This document shows, in pieces, positions 51,790-60,570 of a DNA stretch of 64,000 bases. Every line of letters begins with the position of its first letter. Position 1 is the stretch's first letter. The notes below the pieces were generated by a model, which saw nothing but the letters and a program-made list of their open reading frames with translations, was not told the origin of the DNA and made no database searches. The DNA lies in the NCBI GenBank assembly GCA_050180485.1, contig JBFXED010000019.1, positions 1 through 64,000 of the forward strand. Reading direction: 5' to 3'. A program made the translations under genes and the position numbers. This DNA is from CADEGL01 sp050180485 (lineage in GTDB: Bacteria; Pseudomonadota; Alphaproteobacteria; CADEGL01).

Positions 51790-52602
51790 ATGACCATGCG
51801 GTCCCCCATCCTCAACGTGATGGTCAACACCGCGTTGAAGGTCTCGAAGGGTCTGGTGCGCGACTTCGGCGAAGTCGAACAGCTCCAGGTTTCGCTCAAA
51901 GGTCCTGCCGATTTCGTTTCTTCCGCCGATCTCAAGGCCGAGGAAATGCTGCGCAAGGAACTGGGCAAGGCGCGTCCGGGCTACGGCTTCCTGATGGAGG
52001 AAAGCGCCGAGACCAAGGGCGATGGCCAGCACCGCTGGATCGTCGACCCACTCGACGGCACGCTCAATTTCCTGCACGGCATTCCCCACTTCGCCATCTC
52101 GGTCGCGCTCGAGAAAGACGGCGAGATTGTGGCCGCCATGGTCCACGACCCGATCCGGCACGAGACCTTCACCGCCGAGAAGGGCAAGGGCGCCTACGTG
52201 AACGACCGCCGCCTGCGCGTTTCGGCGCGCAAGCACATGAACGAGGCGGTGATCGCGACCGGCATTCCCTTCAAGGCGCACGCCGACCACCCGCGGTATC
52301 TCGGGCAGTTGGCCACCGTGATGGCCGAGGTGGCCGGGGTGCGGCGCTTCGGCTCGGCCGCCCTGGATTTGGCTTGGCTCGCGGCCGGACGTTACGACGG
52401 GTTCTGGGAGATCGGGTTGTCGCCCTGGGATATCGCGGCCGGTCTGCTGTTGGTGCGCGAGGCTGGCGGCTTCGTCAGCGAGATCGGCGGCGGCCATAAG
52501 ATGATCGAAAGCGGCAGTGTGCTGGCCGCGAACGCCCACCTCCATTTGCCGCTGGGCGAATTGCTGAAACGGTCGAAGCCAGCCAGCCAGCCGGAAAATT
52601 GA
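51790..52602 (+). CDS. suhB: Inositol-monophosphatase-family protein SuhB
   Basis: The protein has 270 residues. Metal-binding motifs WIVDPLDGTLNFLHGIPHFAIS and WEIGLSPWDIAAGLLLVREAGG, plus the Glu in LMEESAE, identify the family. It dephosphorylates inositol-1-phosphate; E. coli SuhB also assists rRNA transcription. It lies 6 nt after efp, so is co-transcribed. A suhB RNA motif known in alphaproteobacteria cannot fit in this 6-nt gap. Confidence 0.94.
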   Translation: MTMRSPILNVMVNTALKVSKGLVRDFGEVEQLQVSLKGPADFVSSADLKAEEMLRKELGKARPGYGFLMEESAETKGDGQHRWIVDPLDGTLNFLHGIPHFAISVALEKDGEIVAAMVHDPIRHETFTAEKGKGAYVNDRRLRVSARKHMNEAVIATGIPFKAHADHPRYLGQLATVMAEVAGVRRFGSAALDLAWLAAGRYDGFWEIGLSPWDIAAGLLLVREAGGFVSEIGGGHKMIESGSVLAANAHLHLPLGELLKRSKPASQPEN

Positions 52603-52741
52603 ACGATTCCAAGGCGGTTGTCCGCAATGGCCGGCCTGGGCTATGGTGACCGGGCATGGCCTGGCCGGATTTTTTCCCGCGCGATCGATAAGCGCGCGCC
52701 TCGCCAGGCGACGAGAAACCGGCGGCTGACGTCACGAGACC

Positions 52742-53974
52742 ATGGGGAAGATTGAGCCGATGACGGGCCGCCAAGCCCAAACCCGGATCTATCCGTCGGC
52801 GCGCCGCACTGGCGGCGCGGTGATGCTCGCGGCTGCCTGTCTCGTCTTCGCGCCCACCGGTGCCCAGGCCCAGTATTACGACTACGGGCGCTCTTCCAGC
52901 GGGGTCACCGTCGACCAGTCGGTTCTCGATGCGCTGGGGCCGGAGCCGAACGCCGCGCAGTATTCGACACCGGGCAATCCTTGGCTGAGCCCCGCGCCCG
53001 CCCCACAGCAGCAGATGCAGGCCCCCGCACCAACCGGTAAGGGCGCCGTCAATCTGAAGCGCCCGTCCGGCAAGGCGCCGCGCAAGGCCGTGGCCGCGAA
53101 AAAGAAGAAGGTGCCCGCCGAGACCGCGTCCGTGCCCACGATCACGGCGACCCAGCCGGTCGCCGAGCCCGTGCCCGCGACGCCGCCCGCCGAAACCAAG
53201 GCGGAAGCCGCGCCGCCAGCCCCGGTCGAGACCCCGGCCAAGCCCGCACCGAAGGCGACCAAAGCCGGCAAGGATGCCGTGAAGGCCAACCCGCCGCCGC
53301 CCGAGGTGAAGGCGGCGGCATCCGGCACGCCGGAGCCCGCTCCTGTCCCGCCACTGCCATCGTCTCCAGCATCGACACCTGCGCCCAGCAGCCCCCCGGC
53401 CGCGCCTGCCGCATCGCCCACGCCCCCGACTCCAGCGCCGGCCGCGACCTCGCCGCCCGCGCTTCCGGCGGCACCCGCCCCGTCCAAGCAAGCTTCCGCG
53501 ACGCCGCCTGCGCAACCGACGCCGCCAGCCGGAGCACCAACACCGGTGACGCCCCCCGCCACGGCACCTTCGGCCGCCACGCCGCCGGCCGCGCCACCGC
53601 CCGGACCGGCCATCCCTCCGACAACCCAGACCGCCACAGCACGCGCGCCTTCCGTCCCGCTCGGAGACGGCACGCGCATCGCGTTCACGGGCGAGGAAAC
53701 CGAACTGAACGACGCCAGCAAGCAAGCGCTGGCGGGCGTCGTGCAGAAGCTGCAGGCGCAACCCAACACGCGGGTGCAGTTGCTGGCCTATGCCAGCGGC
53801 ACGCCGGACCAAGCCAGCAAGGCACGGCGCACGTCGCTCTCGCGCGCACTTGCCGTGCGCACATACCTTCTCGCTCAGGGCGTGCAGAGCACGCGTATCG
53901 ACGTGCGCGCGCTGGGTAACACGACCGACGAGCAACCGGTCGATCGCGTCGACGCGATCTACGCGAAGCCTTAG
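52742..53974 (+). CDS. OmpA-like protein with long Pro/Ala-rich linker
   Basis: The protein has 410 residues (ATG 52742 or 52760). A signal peptide ends near GAQAQ. It is followed by a Tyr/Gln-rich start, then about 220 residues of Pro, Ala, Thr and Ser with Lys patches (KAPRKAVAAKKKKV). The last ~100 residues form an OmpA-like domain (GTRIAFTGEETELNDASKQALAG, LSRALAVRTYLLAQGVQSTRIDVRALG). The domain keeps the conserved Arg but lacks the usual Asp that binds diaminopimelate (YASGTPDQ at that position), so peptidoglycan binding is uncertain. It is convergent with the ABC exporter. Confidence 0.78.
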   Translation: MGKIEPMTGRQAQTRIYPSARRTGGAVMLAAACLVFAPTGAQAQYYDYGRSSSGVTVDQSVLDALGPEPNAAQYSTPGNPWLSPAPAPQQQMQAPAPTGKGAVNLKRPSGKAPRKAVAAKKKKVPAETASVPTITATQPVAEPVPATPPAETKAEAAPPAPVETPAKPAPKATKAGKDAVKANPPPPEVKAAASGTPEPAPVPPLPSSPASTPAPSSPPAAPAASPTPPTPAPAATSPPALPAAPAPSKQASATPPAQPTPPAGAPTPVTPPATAPSAATPPAAPPPGPAIPPTTQTATARAPSVPLGDGTRIAFTGEETELNDASKQALAGVVQKLQAQPNTRVQLLAYASGTPDQASKARRTSLSRALAVRTYLLAQGVQSTRIDVRALGNTTDEQPVDRVDAIYAKP

Positions 53975-53978
53975 CCGA

Positions 53979-55790
53979 TCACCCGGCAGCCAGACGCGCC
54001 GCTGAATCCATCTCGTTCCGGTCGAACTGCAGCGCCGCGAGCCGTGCATAGAGGCCACGCGCCGCGATCAATTCGTCGTGGCGGCCGATCGCGTCGATCC
54101 GTCCCCGGTCGAAGACGACGATGCGATCCGCCTTCTGCACGGTCGACAGGCGGTGCGCGATGACCAGCGTGGTGCGCCCCGCCATCAGCCGCTCCAGCGC
54201 CGTCTGCACCAGCCGTTCGCTTTCCGAATCCAAGGCGCTGGTGGCCTCGTCGAGCACAAGAACGGCGGGGTCGCACAGGATCGCGCGGGCGATGGCGATA
54301 CGCTGGCGCTGGCCGCCGGACAAGCGCACGCCGCGCTCGCCTAGGAACGTGTCCAGCCCTTCGGGCAGCTTGTGCAGGAATTCCATCGCCGCCGCCGCTT
54401 CGGCCGCTGCGCGCACCTCTTCATCGCTGGCGGTGGGCCGCCCGTAACGGATGTTCTCGCGCGCGGTGGTCGAGAAGATCACGGGCTCCTGCGGCACCAA
54501 CGCGATGCGTCGCCGCACGGCAGCCGGATCGGCTTGACGCAGATCGACGCCGTCGAGCGTGACGCGGCCCGACTGCGGATCGTGGAATCGCAGCAAAAGC
54601 TGGAACACCGTCGATTTGCCGGCGCCGGACGGCCCCACCAGCGCGATGCTTTCACCCGGCGCGACGGAGAGGGAGACGCCCTCCAATGCGGCGCGATCAG
54701 GGCGTGACGGATAGTGGAAGACCACATCCTCCAACGTGACCGCGCCTTTGGCCGGCACCGGCAGCGGCAGGGGATTCGCCGGCACCGCGATTTCGGGCAC
54801 GCTGTCGATCAGCTCGAGTAACCGTTCGCTGGCGCCCGCCGCGCGCTGAAGGTCGCTAGCGAACTCGCTGATCGCGCCGACCGAGCCGGCCACGACGACC
54901 GCATAGAACACGAAGGCGGACAGATCGCCGGCCGTGATCCGTCCAGCCATCATGTCATGGCCGCCGATCCACAGGATCGTGCCGATGGCGCCGAAGGCCA
55001 GCAGGATGACCACCGCGGCCATGCTCGCGCGCGCCGTGATACGTCCGCGCGCCGTGTTGAACGCCTCTTCCACGCGCCGGGAAAAATCGCGCCGGTCGGC
55101 ATCCTCGTGACCGAAGGCCTGGACGGTCTGGATGGCATTCAACGCCTCGTCCACCTGGGCGCCGACATCGCCGATGCGATCCTGGCTCAGGCGCGAAAGG
55201 CGGCGCACGCGCCGGCCGAACACGACGATGGGCGCCACCACCAGCGGCACGACTAGGAACACAAGTGCGGTCAGCTTGGGGCTGGTCACCGCCATCATGG
55301 CGCCGCCGCCGAGAAGCAACAGGACATTGCGCACGGCCATGGAGGCCGATGTACCCACCACAGTCTGCAAAAGCGTGGTGTCGGTGGTCAGGCGCGAGAT
55401 CACCTCGCCCGTGCGCGTTGTCTCGAAGAAGGCGGGGCCGAGATCGAGCACGCGATCGAACACCGCTTTGCGGATGTCCGCCGCCACGCGCTCGCCCAGC
55501 CACGAAACGAAATAGGAGCGCGCCCACGAGGCCGCCGCCAACACGGCTACGATGGCCAGCATGCCGAGAAGCGCCTGATCGAGCAGGGCCGGGTCGCCGC
55601 CCGACAGGCCTTTATCGACCAACCAGCGCAGGCCCGCGCCGAAGCCCAACACCGTGGCGGCCGCCGTCGCCAGAGCCAGGACCGCCAGCACCGCATGACC
55701 CCGGTAGGGGGCCAAAAAGCGGCCCATACGGCGCAGCGAAGCGAAGCGCGCCGCCCGGCCTTGCCCCCTTGATTCGTCTCGTGCCGCCAT
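53979..55790 (-). CDS. ABC exporter, fused permease–ATPase (MsbA/MDR type)
   Basis: The protein has 603 residues. Six membrane helices are followed by a nucleotide-binding domain: Walker A GPSGAGKST (386–394), Q-loop near LVPQEPVIFSTTARENIRYG, signature LSGGQRQRIAIARAI (~490–504), Walker B VLVLDEATSALD and the H-loop VIAHRLS. It works as a homodimeric exporter of lipids or drugs; the substrate is unknown. It is divergent from rpmE. Confidence 0.93.
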   Translation of the reverse strand: MAARDESRGQGRAARFASLRRMGRFLAPYRGHAVLAVLALATAAATVLGFGAGLRWLVDKGLSGGDPALLDQALLGMLAIVAVLAAASWARSYFVSWLGERVAADIRKAVFDRVLDLGPAFFETTRTGEVISRLTTDTTLLQTVVGTSASMAVRNVLLLLGGGAMMAVTSPKLTALVFLVVPLVVAPIVVFGRRVRRLSRLSQDRIGDVGAQVDEALNAIQTVQAFGHEDADRRDFSRRVEEAFNTARGRITARASMAAVVILLAFGAIGTILWIGGHDMMAGRITAGDLSAFVFYAVVVAGSVGAISEFASDLQRAAGASERLLELIDSVPEIAVPANPLPLPVPAKGAVTLEDVVFHYPSRPDRAALEGVSLSVAPGESIALVGPSGAGKSTVFQLLLRFHDPQSGRVTLDGVDLRQADPAAVRRRIALVPQEPVIFSTTARENIRYGRPTASDEEVRAAAEAAAAMEFLHKLPEGLDTFLGERGVRLSGGQRQRIAIARAILCDPAVLVLDEATSALDSESERLVQTALERLMAGRTTLVIAHRLSTVQKADRIVVFDRGRIDAIGRHDELIAARGLYARLAALQFDRNEMDSAARLAAG

Positions 55791-55973
55791 GGCGTCTGCC
55801 CTTTAAGCCCCCGGACAGAAAGGTAAAATCGGGAGCGGCGGCACCCTATCGCGGGGGGCCTCTCCTGCCAACCGGCCCCTTGCCGCGCCTGCCCCCCTCG
55901 GCTATAACCCCGGGCCTCAGATCAACGGCAGACGGATTTCCGCGCGCCCATCGCGCGCGAGGAGCGACGGCAT

Positions 55974-56207
55974 ATGAAGAAAGAAACCCATCCGGACTAC
56001 CACGAGATCAACGTGGTGATGACCGACGGCACCGCGTTCAAGACGCGTTCGACCTACGGCAAGCCCGGCGACACGCTGCGCCTGGACATCGACCCGCTGA
56101 CGCACCCGGCTTGGACCGGCGGCTCGCAGCGCCTGGTCGACTCGGGCGGTCAGGTTGCGCGCTTCAATAAGCGCTTCCAGGGCTTCGGCCTCAAGCAGGG
56201 CAAGTAA
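55974..56207 (+). CDS. rpmE: 50S ribosomal protein L31 (zinc-free type)
   Basis: The protein has 77 residues, MKKETHPDYHEINVVMTDGT, then STYGKPGDTLRLDIDPLTHPAWTGG and GQVARFNKRFQGFG. No Cys residues are present, so it is the zinc-independent (C-minus) form common in alphaproteobacteria. A strong terminator follows 21 nt downstream, so it is monocistronic. Confidence 0.97.
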   Translation: MKKETHPDYHEINVVMTDGTAFKTRSTYGKPGDTLRLDIDPLTHPAWTGGSQRLVDSGGQVARFNKRFQGFGLKQGK

Positions 56208-56228
56208 GCCCCGCCATCTTCGTTTTTG

Positions 56229-56260
56229 AAACGCCCGGGACACTGTCCCGGGCGTTTTTT
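56229..56260. terminator. Intrinsic terminator after rpmE
   Basis: AAACGCCCGGGAC (56229–56241) and GTCCCGGGCGTTT (56245–56257) form a 13-bp stem with a 3-nt loop, followed by further T residues to 56260. It may also serve the convergent 3-hydroxyacyl-CoA dehydrogenase gene. Confidence 0.9.
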
Positions 56261-56269
56261 GTTTGCGCT

Positions 56270-57220
56270 CTATTCCGGCAGGTCGCGCCCGCGCAGCGTG
56301 GCGATCAGGTCGATGATGGCCTTGTCGCGCTCGCGCGCTAGCGCATCGTTGCTGCGCCCGCCTGTTGCTTCCACCACGCCATCGACCATGCGCTTGCGCG
56401 TGTCGGGATCGACCGTCGTCTTGCCGTCGGCCAAGTCGTAGGTGTTGAACTCGTTCGGGAACGAATCGATGAAGTCCCAGAACCCGGTCCGGCGCGCCAA
56501 GTGGAAATTCAGGCTCGGCCCCATCACCGCCCAGCGCAGGCCCGGACCTTGCGACATGGCCGCGTCGATGTCGGCCATGCTGGCGATGTCCATCCGCGCC
56601 AGGTTGATGATCTCGCGGTAGACCGCACCCTGCAGCCGGTTGGCGACGAAGCCCGCGATCTCCTTCTTCAGCTTGAGCGCACGCTTGCCGCAATGCGTGT
56701 AGAAGTCCGCCGCCCAATCCAGCGTCTCCGGCGCGGTCTTGGCGCCGCCCACCACTTCGACCAGCGGGATCAGATAGGGCGGATTGAACGGATGCCCCAC
56801 GATCACGCGCTCCGGATGTCTGCAGCGCGCCTGGATCTTGCTGGGCAGCAGCGCCGAGGCGCTGGAGGCGATGACAATGTCCGGATCGAGAACCGCCTCC
56901 AATGACGCCACCAGCGCGGCCTTCACGTCTTCCTTCTCCGGCGCGCTTTCCTGCACGAACTGGCAGCCTTCGACCGCCTTCACCGGATCGGCATTGAAAG
57001 TGAACCGCTCCGGGTCGGCCCCCGGCGCCAGGCCCAGCTTCTCCAGCACCGGCCAGCCGCGCGCGATCATCGTGCGCAGAGATTCCTCGCCCTTCGGACC
57101 GGGGTCACTGGCCGAAACCTCCAGCCCGCGCGAAAGGAACAGCGCGGCCCAGGCCCCGCCGATCAGACCCGTGCCGATGACGCCAACGCGGCGCACCTGG
57201 TCCGGAGCCGGTCTTGCCAT
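56270..57220 (-). CDS. 3-hydroxyacyl-CoA/carnitine dehydrogenase-like protein
   Basis: The protein has 316 residues. GVIGTGLIGGAWAALFLSRG is the NAD-binding Rossmann motif. SSASALLPSKIQ, RVIVGHPFNPPYLIPLVEVVGG and FVANRLQGAVYREIINL are the catalytic His and substrate motifs of the 3-hydroxyacyl-CoA dehydrogenase family. The absence of a fused hydratase and the size match L-carnitine or 3-hydroxybutyrate-type dehydrogenases. Exact substrate is not determinable. It is followed by an alpha/beta hydrolase gene oriented the same way upstream. Confidence 0.83.
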   Translation of the reverse strand: MARPAPDQVRRVGVIGTGLIGGAWAALFLSRGLEVSASDPGPKGEESLRTMIARGWPVLEKLGLAPGADPERFTFNADPVKAVEGCQFVQESAPEKEDVKAALVASLEAVLDPDIVIASSASALLPSKIQARCRHPERVIVGHPFNPPYLIPLVEVVGGAKTAPETLDWAADFYTHCGKRALKLKKEIAGFVANRLQGAVYREIINLARMDIASMADIDAAMSQGPGLRWAVMGPSLNFHLARRTGFWDFIDSFPNEFNTYDLADGKTTVDPDTRKRMVDGVVEATGGRSNDALARERDKAIIDLIATLRGRDLPE

Positions 57221-57234
57221 GAAGAATCTCCCGT

Positions 57235-57996
57235 TCAGACAGACAGTGTTTTCAGAAAGCGATCCACCGCCGCGTTGAGTGCAGCAGGCTGCTCCAGCGC
57301 CACGGCGTGGCCAGCGCTCGGGATCAGCTCAAAACGAGCACCCGCGATGCCGTCACGCAGCGCGTGCGAGCCGTCGAGCCACGCCTCCTCGTCACCGGCG
57401 ACGACAAAGGTCGGCGCCTTGACTTGGTCCAGCCGCCCTTCCATCGCGACGCTGCGGCAATGGGCGATGTCCGCCTGACACGTCTTGGGGGGCGTCGTGC
57501 GCAACTGACGGTCATAGGCCGAGCGCACGGAGGCCGCGGCGCCCTTGGCGAAGAGGTAATCGAGATTTTCTCCAAACGCCCCTTCAGGGTCGCTGTCCCA
57601 TTTGTCGATATCGGCTTGCGAGGTGGTCCAGCGCGGCGCGGAGCCCAGCGCAATCACGGCTTTTGTCCGTGCCGGATTGCGCGCAGCGAAATCGACCGCC
57701 ATGGAGCCGCCCATGGAGTGGCCGAAGAAGATGAACGGCGGCAGCTTCAGCGCATCCGCCAGCGCCGGGAAGAACCGTGCATAGCCGGCCGCATCGTTAA
57801 TCGGCGGGCCTTCCGATTCCCGCCGCCCTGGCAGATCGATCGCGATGGGCGTGTGGTCGCGCGCAAGATGCGGGTACACGTGCTGCCAGTAATCGCCGTT
57901 GTCATAGGCGCCATGGACCAGCAGCACGGTATGGCCTTTCGCGCCATCCGTCTTTCGGTATCCGACGGCACGCCCGTTGACGGTGACGGTCGGCAT
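57235..57996 (-). CDS. Alpha/beta hydrolase
   Basis: The protein has 253 residues from ATG 57996. HTVLLVHGAYDNGDYW is the oxyanion strand, FIFFGHSMGGSMAV holds the nucleophile elbow Ser, FVVAGDEEAWLDG the acid and IPSAGHAVALEQP the His. The Tyr in place of the usual Gly at the oxyanion loop is minor. Substrate unknown. It lies 14 nt ahead of the 3-hydroxyacyl-CoA dehydrogenase gene and 10 nt after a small membrane gene, so an operon is likely. Confidence 0.85.
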   Translation of the reverse strand: MPTVTVNGRAVGYRKTDGAKGHTVLLVHGAYDNGDYWQHVYPHLARDHTPIAIDLPGRRESEGPPINDAAGYARFFPALADALKLPPFIFFGHSMGGSMAVDFAARNPARTKAVIALGSAPRWTTSQADIDKWDSDPEGAFGENLDYLFAKGAAASVRSAYDRQLRTTPPKTCQADIAHCRSVAMEGRLDQVKAPTFVVAGDEEAWLDGSHALRDGIAGARFELIPSAGHAVALEQPAALNAAVDRFLKTLSV

Positions 57997-58006
57997 ATCG
58001 CTTCCC

Positions 58007-58402
58007 CTAGCCCGCCGGCACGCCGACGCAGCGCGCCACGACACTAATCAAGTAGAACACCATGCAAGCCCGGACCATGTAGGACCAGAAGCGCGGACCG
58101 TTGAAATTGGCCGCGCATTTCCAGACCGCCACGACGATGAAGATCATGTAGGCGAAAAAGCAGAACGCCAGAAGCCGCATGCCCGCCATGACATAGCGGC
58201 CCGAATCGCTGGGATCGGCGAATTGCTCCACCAGCCATTCCCGGACGGCAGGTGTTTCCAGCGCTCCGGCGTAGATCGAGAAGACGACGAGAGGCAGGAA
58301 CCAGTAGTGCCAGAAAGCCCGCCACATAGGCATTTCGCCGCGCCACAGGCGGCGGATCAGCGCCAGCGGTCCCCACAGAGATTTCTCGGATTCGTCGGTC
58401 AC
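58007..58402 (-). CDS. Small polytopic membrane protein
   Basis: The protein has 131 residues from GTG 58402, with GGAG 8 nt upstream. Three hydrophobic segments are visible (FWHYWFLPLVVFSIYAGAL; AGMRLLAFCFFAYMIFIVVAVW; MVRACMVFYLISVVARCVGV). It starts with a short charged tail. I do not recognise a family. It is first in a leftward three-gene set with the hydrolase and the 3-hydroxyacyl-CoA dehydrogenase gene. Confidence 0.7.
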   Translation of the reverse strand: MTDESEKSLWGPLALIRRLWRGEMPMWRAFWHYWFLPLVVFSIYAGALETPAVREWLVEQFADPSDSGRYVMAGMRLLAFCFFAYMIFIVVAVWKCAANFNGPRFWSYMVRACMVFYLISVVARCVGVPAG

Positions 58403-58527
58403 GCACTGCTCTCCGGCTCGGTTCGGCGGCAATAACGCGCGATGGCTTCGGTTCTGTCAAACGCGCATTCCGGCGGCGCAAACGGTCTGATAATTTATCG
58501 GCCGCACCTTCCGTGAGGCTTCCCGCA

Positions 58528-59328
58528 ATGGCCAAATCCCGGCGTTCTTCCACCGATGCGCCCAAGCGCCGGCGCGGCATCACACGCGACGCGCTGCTGC
58601 AGGCCGCGGCCGAGCTGTTCGCGCGCAAAGGCTATCGCGCGACCAGCCTCGAGGACGTGGCCGACACGCTCGGCGTCAAGAAGACGACGATCTACCACTA
58701 TGTCCGCTCCAAGGAAGTACTGCTGGTCGACATCTACGAGACGATGCTCGACGTCATCGAGGCGCGGCTGCGCCCCATCTCGCGCGCGAACCTGCCGCCG
58801 GACGAGCGCCTGCGCCGCCTGATCCACGCCTATATCGAGATCATGGCTGAGAAGGCCGCGATGTCGACCACGTGGACGCGCGAAGAGAACAACCTGTCGA
58901 AGGACAATTTGCTCAAGATCCTTCGCCGCAGCCGCCAGATGGAAAAGCTGTTCGAAAGCGTGATCGAGGAAGGACAGGAAAAAGGCCTGTTCCGGCCTTT
59001 GACGCCGCGCCTGGTCGTCTTGGCCATCCTGGGCATGTGCAACTTCGTCTCGTACTGGTTCCGACTGACGGATATTCCCGTGGACCGGATCGCCAGCGAG
59101 TTCGCGCTCATCCTTGCATCGGGCCTGGGCAACGACGGCGCGGGCGGCAGCGGTCTGTGGCCGCGCGCAGGTTCGGTCGGCGAAGCGCTGGCGCCCGCCC
59201 TCGCGCGCTTGGAAGCGCTCGAAGGCGAGATGACGCAGCTCAGGGGCGAAATCGAAAAAGCCCAGGCCCGTCTGGGCGATGGGCTGACGGGCGGAAAGTC
59301 CGGTACGCCGCGGACGCGAAAGGGCTGA
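58528..59328 (+). CDS. TetR-family transcriptional regulator
   Basis: The protein has 266 residues from ATG 58528, with GAGG 9 nt upstream. The HTH (ALLQAAAELFARKGYRATSLEDVADTLGVKKTTIYHYVRSKEVLL) is complete. The ligand-binding domain is longer than usual and ends in a coiled-coil-like EALEGEMTQLRGEIEKAQARLG tail. Neighbouring acyl-CoA genes make a FadR/PsrA-like role in fatty acid metabolism plausible (inference). Its stop abuts the convergent enoyl-CoA hydratase stop in a TGATCA. Confidence 0.9.
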   Translation: MAKSRRSSTDAPKRRRGITRDALLQAAAELFARKGYRATSLEDVADTLGVKKTTIYHYVRSKEVLLVDIYETMLDVIEARLRPISRANLPPDERLRRLIHAYIEIMAEKAAMSTTWTREENNLSKDNLLKILRRSRQMEKLFESVIEEGQEKGLFRPLTPRLVVLAILGMCNFVSYWFRLTDIPVDRIASEFALILASGLGNDGAGGSGLWPRAGSVGEALAPALARLEALEGEMTQLRGEIEKAQARLGDGLTGGKSGTPRTRKG

Positions 59329-60114
59329 TCAACGGCCCTTGAAGTTGGGCTTCCGCTTTTCCAGGAAGGCGGAGCAGCCTTCATGGGCGTCTTCCGAATC
59401 GAGCACCAGACTGACCATGGCCCGCTCGTGGTCGAGTGCGGCCTGCATCGCCATGTCGGCGCCCGAGGCCAGCGTGCGCTTCATCAGCTTCAACACCAGG
59501 GGCGACTTGTCGGCGATGCGGTTCGCCAGCTTCAGCGTCTCTTCCATCAGGTTCTCGCGCGGCACCACCATGTTGGCGAGGCCGATGGCGACGGCGCGCC
59601 CGGCATCGATGCGGTCGCCGGTGAACATCAGTTCCTTGGCCTTGCACAGCGAGATCTGGCGGATGATCCGCTGCGTGCCGCCCGCACCCGGGAACAAGCC
59701 CAGGGTGATTTCCGGCAGCCCGAGCACGGCTGAATCCGCCAGCACGCGCAGGTCCAGCGCCAGCAGAAGCTCGGTGCCACCGCCAAGCGCGAAACCGTTG
59801 ACCGCGCCGATGGTCGGCTTGTCGCACAGCTCGATCCGGCGGAAGACGCGATGGATGACCTCGGCGAACTCCTCGTAATGGGCCAGGCCTTTGCGCGAAT
59901 TGAGATCGCCAATATCCCCGCCGGCGACGAAAGCGCGATCGCCCGCGCCGGTCACCACGATCACGCGCACGGCCGCATCGGCCTCCAGGGCGCCGAACGC
60001 AGTGTCCAGCGCCTGGACGGTCGGGATATCCAGCGCGTTGAGCGTCTTCGGGCGGTTGATCGTGATGATCCCCACCGCGCCCCGTGTTTCCGTCAGAATC
60101 GGTTGCTCGCTCAT
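59329..60114 (-). CDS. Enoyl-CoA hydratase/isomerase family
   Basis: The protein has 261 residues. The crotonase motifs are GDRAFVAGGDIGDLNS, GAVNGFALGGGTELLLALDLRV (oxyanion hole) and GLPEITLGLFPGAGGTQRI, including the Glu that acts as the general base. It ends KRKPNFKGR, as in many crotonases. It likely hydrates enoyl-CoA. It is the last gene of the metY–hydrolase–thioesterase operon, 11 nt after the thioesterase stop. Confidence 0.92.
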   Translation of the reverse strand: MSEQPILTETRGAVGIITINRPKTLNALDIPTVQALDTAFGALEADAAVRVIVVTGAGDRAFVAGGDIGDLNSRKGLAHYEEFAEVIHRVFRRIELCDKPTIGAVNGFALGGGTELLLALDLRVLADSAVLGLPEITLGLFPGAGGTQRIIRQISLCKAKELMFTGDRIDAGRAVAIGLANMVVPRENLMEETLKLANRIADKSPLVLKLMKRTLASGADMAMQAALDHERAMVSLVLDSEDAHEGCSAFLEKRKPNFKGR

Positions 60115-60125
60115 GCCAGGTTCCC

Positions 60126-60566
60126 TCAGATCACCAGACGTTCCAGCGCCGCACGGATAGGCGCCGGGATCGGCACCGGCTTACGCGCCGTGCGTTCGAC
60201 GAAGACATGGACGAAATGCCCCGTCGCCGCGGCCTCCGCGATGTCCTTTTTGAAGATGCCGATCTCGTACCGCACGGACGAATTGCCCAGCTTGCCGACG
60301 CGCAACCCCACCTCGACCACCTCCGGAAAGGTCAGTTCACGGTGGAACTGGCAGAACGTCTCGACGGCCAGGCCAACGATATCGCCCTTGGTGATGTCGA
60401 GCCCGCCCGCACGGATCAGGTATTCGTTGATGACCGTGTCGAAGTACGAATAGTAGACCACGTTGTTGACGTGGCCGTAGATGTCGTTGTCCATCCAGCG
60501 CGTCGGGATCAGCAGGAAATGCCCATAGCGGTCGCGCGTCTCGGGCAGTTTGCGTTCGGCCATCAC
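60126..60566 (-). CDS. 4HBT-type acyl-CoA thioesterase
   Basis: The protein has 146 residues. FLLIPTRWMDNDIYGHVNNVVYYSYFDTVINEYLI is the hot-dog signature, with an Asp/Asn catalytic stretch. FCQFHRELTFPEVVEVGLRVGKLGNSSVRYEIG completes it. It hydrolyses medium acyl-CoA thioesters. It lies between an alpha/beta hydrolase (4 nt) and the enoyl-CoA hydratase. Confidence 0.88.
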   Translation of the reverse strand: MMAERKLPETRDRYGHFLLIPTRWMDNDIYGHVNNVVYYSYFDTVINEYLIRAGGLDITKGDIVGLAVETFCQFHRELTFPEVVEVGLRVGKLGNSSVRYEIGIFKKDIAEAAATGHFVHVFVERTARKPVPIPAPIRAALERLVI

Positions 60567-60570
60567 CGCC

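Noticed and set aside
52603..52741. Promoter or RNA gene between suhB and the OmpA-like gene
   Set aside because: No convincing -35/-10 pair, stable hairpin or known RNA motif in the 139 nt.
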